Positions 61,387-64,000 of a stretch of 64,000 bases of DNA are shown piece after piece. The DNA is from Aliisedimentitalea scapharcae (GTDB lineage: Bacteria > Pseudomonadota > Alphaproteobacteria > Rhodobacterales > Rhodobacteraceae), in assembly GCF_045277565.1 (NCBI RefSeq), contig NZ_CP123588.1, positions 13,524-77,523 of the forward strand. The letters run 5' to 3'. A model generated the notes under the pieces. The model had not been told where the DNA came from and made no database searches. It saw nothing but the letters and a program-made list of their open reading frames with translations. Position 1 is the first letter of the stretch; each line of letters starts with the position of its first letter. Position numbers and translations under genes: made by a program.

Positions 61387-62409
61387 TCAGTCGGTATCCT
61401 TCTCCGCGTCTTCGACGTTCAAATAGCTTGCGACTAAGTCTCCAAGCTTTTCGAGACGCTCTTGGTCAATCGGCACTCCTGCAACCTTGATTGATAGGTT
61501 TCCATCGACGGAAGTGACCGAAAGATTTCGGTTGCCCACCTTGCGCTTTACGGTGAGTTTTTGGGGCTTTGTCTTTGGTTTTGGCTTGGCTTTGTTCGTT
61601 CTCTCCAAGCTCGCTAAGGCACCCTGTAAATCGCGAAAGCTCATGTCGTAGACGTTCTTGAACGTGTTCAAGATTTGATCCTGCGCAGCGAAAACGGACC
61701 GTGCTCGCGAGACTAGGCTCTCATGCACACCAATTTTCTTGGCGAAGGCCACAGCTGTCAGTTTCTCTTCGCCAGAAGCCAGCGTCTCATACATTTCACC
61801 AATCGAAACCAATCGCTCAAAAGGGCTGAGATTCTCGCGCTCCTCATTCTCGCGAAACCGCAGAAACAACATTTCAAACTTGCTGTTCTCAGCGTTTCGC
61901 GCGTCAGGCGGAGCAAGTATTGCACGAAGGGGTACACCGAGCTCTGACGCGGCAGCCAGTCGGCGGCGTCCTGTCAGCATCACGAATGGAACCCCCGCGA
62001 TATTCGACGGGTCCAACGGATCCGGCTGCCAATCCGGATCCTCCGGCCACACTAGAATGGGCGTGTCCTGCCCGTTCGAAGCGATGCTGTTTACCAAAGA
62101 CCGGAAGGCTTCCTGGGACATCCAGTCTTGTCGGCGGTCGGTTCCCATTGGATCGGAGATTTGATCTGGCGACAGGCTTATCTCATGGCGACCGTTGAGG
62201 ATATCCAAACAAAGCTCGGCTCTGCTTCGCTCTACTGCAGCTTGCGACTGCGCAAGCGCTCCTGATTTCCAGGCACTGCCGGCCCCCTTGAAAGGAGTCG
62301 AAACAGCATCACTCGATTCTGTCCTGCCTTCGGAGCCGCTCGCACGTTCCTTGTTTGTATCGAGATTGGTAGCCTTGCTGACCAGCGACCTTGGAATACT
62401 GCGTTTCAT
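61387..62409 (-). CDS. repB: RepB partitioning protein (ParB family)
   Basis: A 340-residue ParB-type centromere-binding protein. The N-terminal RepA-contact segment is MKRSIPRSLVSKATNL. The ParB core includes LVNSIASNGQDTPILVWPEDP, VMLTGRRRLAAASELG, FRENEERENLSPFERLVSIGEMYE. A helix-turn-helix reads KLTAVAFAKKIGVHESLVSRA. It pairs with RepA to segregate copies. It overlaps repA by 4 bases. A near-copy of the upstream palindrome lies within this gene at 61656-61673. Confidence 0.92.
   Translation of the reverse strand: MKRSIPRSLVSKATNLDTNKERASGSEGRTESSDAVSTPFKGAGSAWKSGALAQSQAAVERSRAELCLDILNGRHEISLSPDQISDPMGTDRRQDWMSQEAFRSLVNSIASNGQDTPILVWPEDPDWQPDPLDPSNIAGVPFVMLTGRRRLAAASELGVPLRAILAPPDARNAENSKFEMLFLRFRENEERENLSPFERLVSIGEMYETLASGEEKLTAVAFAKKIGVHESLVSRARSVFAAQDQILNTFKNVYDMSFRDLQGALASLERTNKAKPKPKTKPQKLTVKRKVGNRNLSVTSVDGNLSIKVAGVPIDQERLEKLGDLVASYLNVEDAEKDTD
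61656..61673. promoter_or_regulatory. Partition-site-like palindrome inside repB
   Basis: TCTTGAACGTGTTCAAGA differs in one base from the central 18 bases of the large palindrome at 63896-63931. It is inside coding sequence (LNTFKNVYD), so the symmetry is not needed for the protein. It may be a secondary RepB site. Confidence 0.5.
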
Positions 62410-63761
62410 GCTTCACCCTCGCCGTCATCTTCATAGAATTCGTCCATCCAAGTATTGGCGTAGCCACGTTCGAGTCCTGGCCAGAGTCGCGATATTATGG
62501 CGTCGTTCACGGCGTCGGCATTCGTGATGAACCGGTTGATCCCCTTGCGCTTTCCCGGCGTGTCTGGCTCGTATTCGTATACGGACTGATAGACGTCCGA
62601 AGCGTTCGAGATCGCGTCGGAACGCAAATAAAACACGGGCAGAATCTCCGTGGGGCAATGTTCTAGCAGGTTTCCGATGTGGTTAAGATCCTGCGCATTG
62701 GACCGTTGAACGATCGTTGGCAACAGCATGTTCGCACCGGTTCCGATCTCGATCCTTTCATGGGCCAGGATGTGCTGAAGCATCCCAAGCAGGCCAGTCA
62801 CAAAGGTCGACAACGTCGCAATGTCGAACCCCTTCATGGTTTGCGGTATGACCAGCGAAGTAGACGCAATCACGTTATTCAACTGGAACAGTGTGAGCGC
62901 GGGTTGATAGTCGATGATGATGACATCCAGCGTCTCCGCTAGTGCGGTGTCGAGCCGCTCCTGGTCGACCTTGCCGTCGACTACCAATTCGTTGGGTAGC
63001 GTTTTCGGTGGGTGGCCCGCTTTCCAGCGGTCGATGGCATCGCGTAGGTAGCGGTAAAAGCTCTTTCCGGCGGGGGCTTCGCGGACAAGCCGCGCAATCT
63101 GGATCTCGCCCTCGGATGTTTCGCCGTGAGCTGGAAGCAGACGCAGGCCTGGCCAGGAGGTCTTGAGAAGGAAGCTATCGAGCGTTTGCGCATCGTGGTC
63201 GGTATATGGCGCGTCTTCCGACTGAAAGAGTCCAGCAAAGTCCACCATGGAGGCGGTGTTTTCGTCGGGCATTTGGGGAAGGCCCTCTCCCCCGACGAAG
63301 TAGAGCGTTATTGTACTTTGTGGGTCAGCATCCATAACACCGACACGCATGCCGTAGTGCAAGCTGAGATACTGGGCAAAATGCGCGGCGCTCAGACTTT
63401 TGGCGGTCCCGCCTTTCTGGCTTGCAAACGAGATGACGGGCAAAGGTGCGTCAGGCTTCCGCCAGGCCAGGTAGTCGTACGGCCGCTTTGCCGAGGCTGC
63501 CAGAAGGGCCCGCATGTGCATCAATTCTGAAAGCGTGAAAACACGCTCTCTTCCAACATATTCTCCTGCGGGAAAGTCATCGCTCGAATTGGCGAACTTG
63601 GTCAGATACTGAATACTCACATTGAGAAACCTAGCGCACTGGCGCATGGACCAGGTTCGCTTGATGCGCTGACGCAAGGTGAGTTCCTTGTTCACTGCCA
63701 CCATCGTGCGCTCAAGCCCACGTGACAGATCCGTCAAAAACTGTTCTAAACTACCGCTCAT
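62406..63761 (-). CDS. repA: RepA partitioning ATPase (ParA family)
   Basis: A 451-residue type Ia ParA. The N-terminal helix-turn-helix (RTWSMRQCARFLNVSIQYLTKF) precedes a deviant Walker A ASQKGGTAKSLSAAHFAQYL, GVMDADPQSTITLYF, and VIIIDYQPALTLFQLN (Walker B-type). It moves plasmid copies with RepB and represses the repABC operon. It is first in the operon; the ATG at 63761 lies about 135 bases from the large palindrome. Confidence 0.93.
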   Translation of the reverse strand: MSGSLEQFLTDLSRGLERTMVAVNKELTLRQRIKRTWSMRQCARFLNVSIQYLTKFANSSDDFPAGEYVGRERVFTLSELMHMRALLAASAKRPYDYLAWRKPDAPLPVISFASQKGGTAKSLSAAHFAQYLSLHYGMRVGVMDADPQSTITLYFVGGEGLPQMPDENTASMVDFAGLFQSEDAPYTDHDAQTLDSFLLKTSWPGLRLLPAHGETSEGEIQIARLVREAPAGKSFYRYLRDAIDRWKAGHPPKTLPNELVVDGKVDQERLDTALAETLDVIIIDYQPALTLFQLNNVIASTSLVIPQTMKGFDIATLSTFVTGLLGMLQHILAHERIEIGTGANMLLPTIVQRSNAQDLNHIGNLLEHCPTEILPVFYLRSDAISNASDVYQSVYEYEPDTPGKRKGINRFITNADAVNDAIISRLWPGLERGYANTWMDEFYEDDGEGEA

Positions 63762-63895
63762 TTATAAGCCCTGACTTCGGTTGGGTCCGAGTTCGACTCG
63801 ATTCTGCTTCAATGGTAGCACGGTTCTGAGTAAAAGATAAAGATACCACGCGCCTATAGGTTTCAGGCGCATATTTTGAGGCTCAGTGGCTCCAG

Positions 63896-63931
63896 AAACT
63901 CCAATCTTGAACGCGTTCAAGATTGGAGTTT
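63896..63931. promoter_or_regulatory. 36-base perfect palindrome upstream of repA: candidate parS / operator
   Basis: Each half of 63896-63931 is the exact reverse complement of the other (18 + 18 bases). The centre is TCTTGAACGCGTTCAAGA. RepABC plasmids carry RepB-binding palindromes around the operon, usually near 16 bases long; this is an unusually long one. It could serve as centromere and operator. The rest of 63762-64000 is promoter-type DNA without a gene. Confidence 0.75.
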
Positions 63932-64000
63932 AAGTCGGCTGACGAGAGCGAAGCCGATCAACCATGCATGTTTCACGCCGCGTCTTTCGGACCCCAGGAG

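Noticed and set aside
1..64000. CRISPR arrays, tRNA or rRNA genes
   Set aside because: No regularly spaced direct repeats and no cloverleaf or rRNA-like segment was seen on either strand.

Overview
The window is part of a large conjugative repABC plasmid of an alphaproteobacterium. The gene families, high GC and gene orders point to the Rhodobacteraceae/Roseobacter-Paracoccus group; this is inference from family content, no search was run. The evidence is a repA-repB-repC operon at the right end (63761 to 59879, minus strand) with its antisense RNA and a large palindromic partition-type site, plus a complete VirB type IV secretion system with coupling protein and MOBP-type relaxase.

Layout. 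1-3650: a chromosomal-type metabolic remnant (AhpD-like protein, ISL3 scar, molybdopterin gene moeA, a DUF2478 protein, broken hemN). 3650-8250: an insertion-sequence pile-up (IS110 N-terminal piece, IS30 C-terminal piece, a dead IS3 element, and an intact IS66 element nested in the IS3), with both target duplications still readable. 8.3-22.1 kb: mating-pair-formation genes in the order virB1-2-3-4-7-(second lytic transglycosylase)-5-8-9-10-11-DUF4177-secreted protein-virB6. 22.2-26.8 kb: a defence/stability cargo island between virB6 and virD4. It holds a short type II CBASS (DUF2188, CapV patatin phospholipase, CD-NTase, E2-like protein) and, divergently, an XRE-ImmA/IrrE plus PIN gene pair. 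27.0-32.0 kb: virD4, relaxase and a mobC-like gene, with a candidate oriT/promoter region just outside mobC.

32.5-60 kb looks like the leading and cargo region. It holds a DUF2493 protein, the ietAS ATPase-subtilase system, a tandem DUF736 protein, DUF6915- and DUF6878-type proteins, and a DarB/strawberry-notch-like methylase-helicase cut in two by a recombinase-in-trio (RIT) element. After these come a Cd/Pb-type resistance cassette (DUF411 protein, lspA, cation diffusion facilitator, CmtR-like ArsR repressor), a prlF-yhaV toxin-antitoxin pair, a large ParB-like protein, a DUF3768 protein, and an ArdC-type antirestriction gene whose 3' end was replaced by an IS110 fragment. 59.9-64.0 kb: repC, ctRNA, repB, repA and the palindrome.

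How it works together. repABC maintains the plasmid; VirB/VirD4 plus relaxase moves it. Several genes resemble entry-phase proteins (ArdC, methylase-helicase, ParB-like, DUF736). Five of these genes share a similar A/T-tract leader motif upstream, which may be a common regulatory element. The plasmid protects itself and its host with CBASS, ietAS and two toxin-antitoxin-like pairs. Two of its probable antirestriction genes have been damaged by mobile elements, whereas the defence modules look intact.
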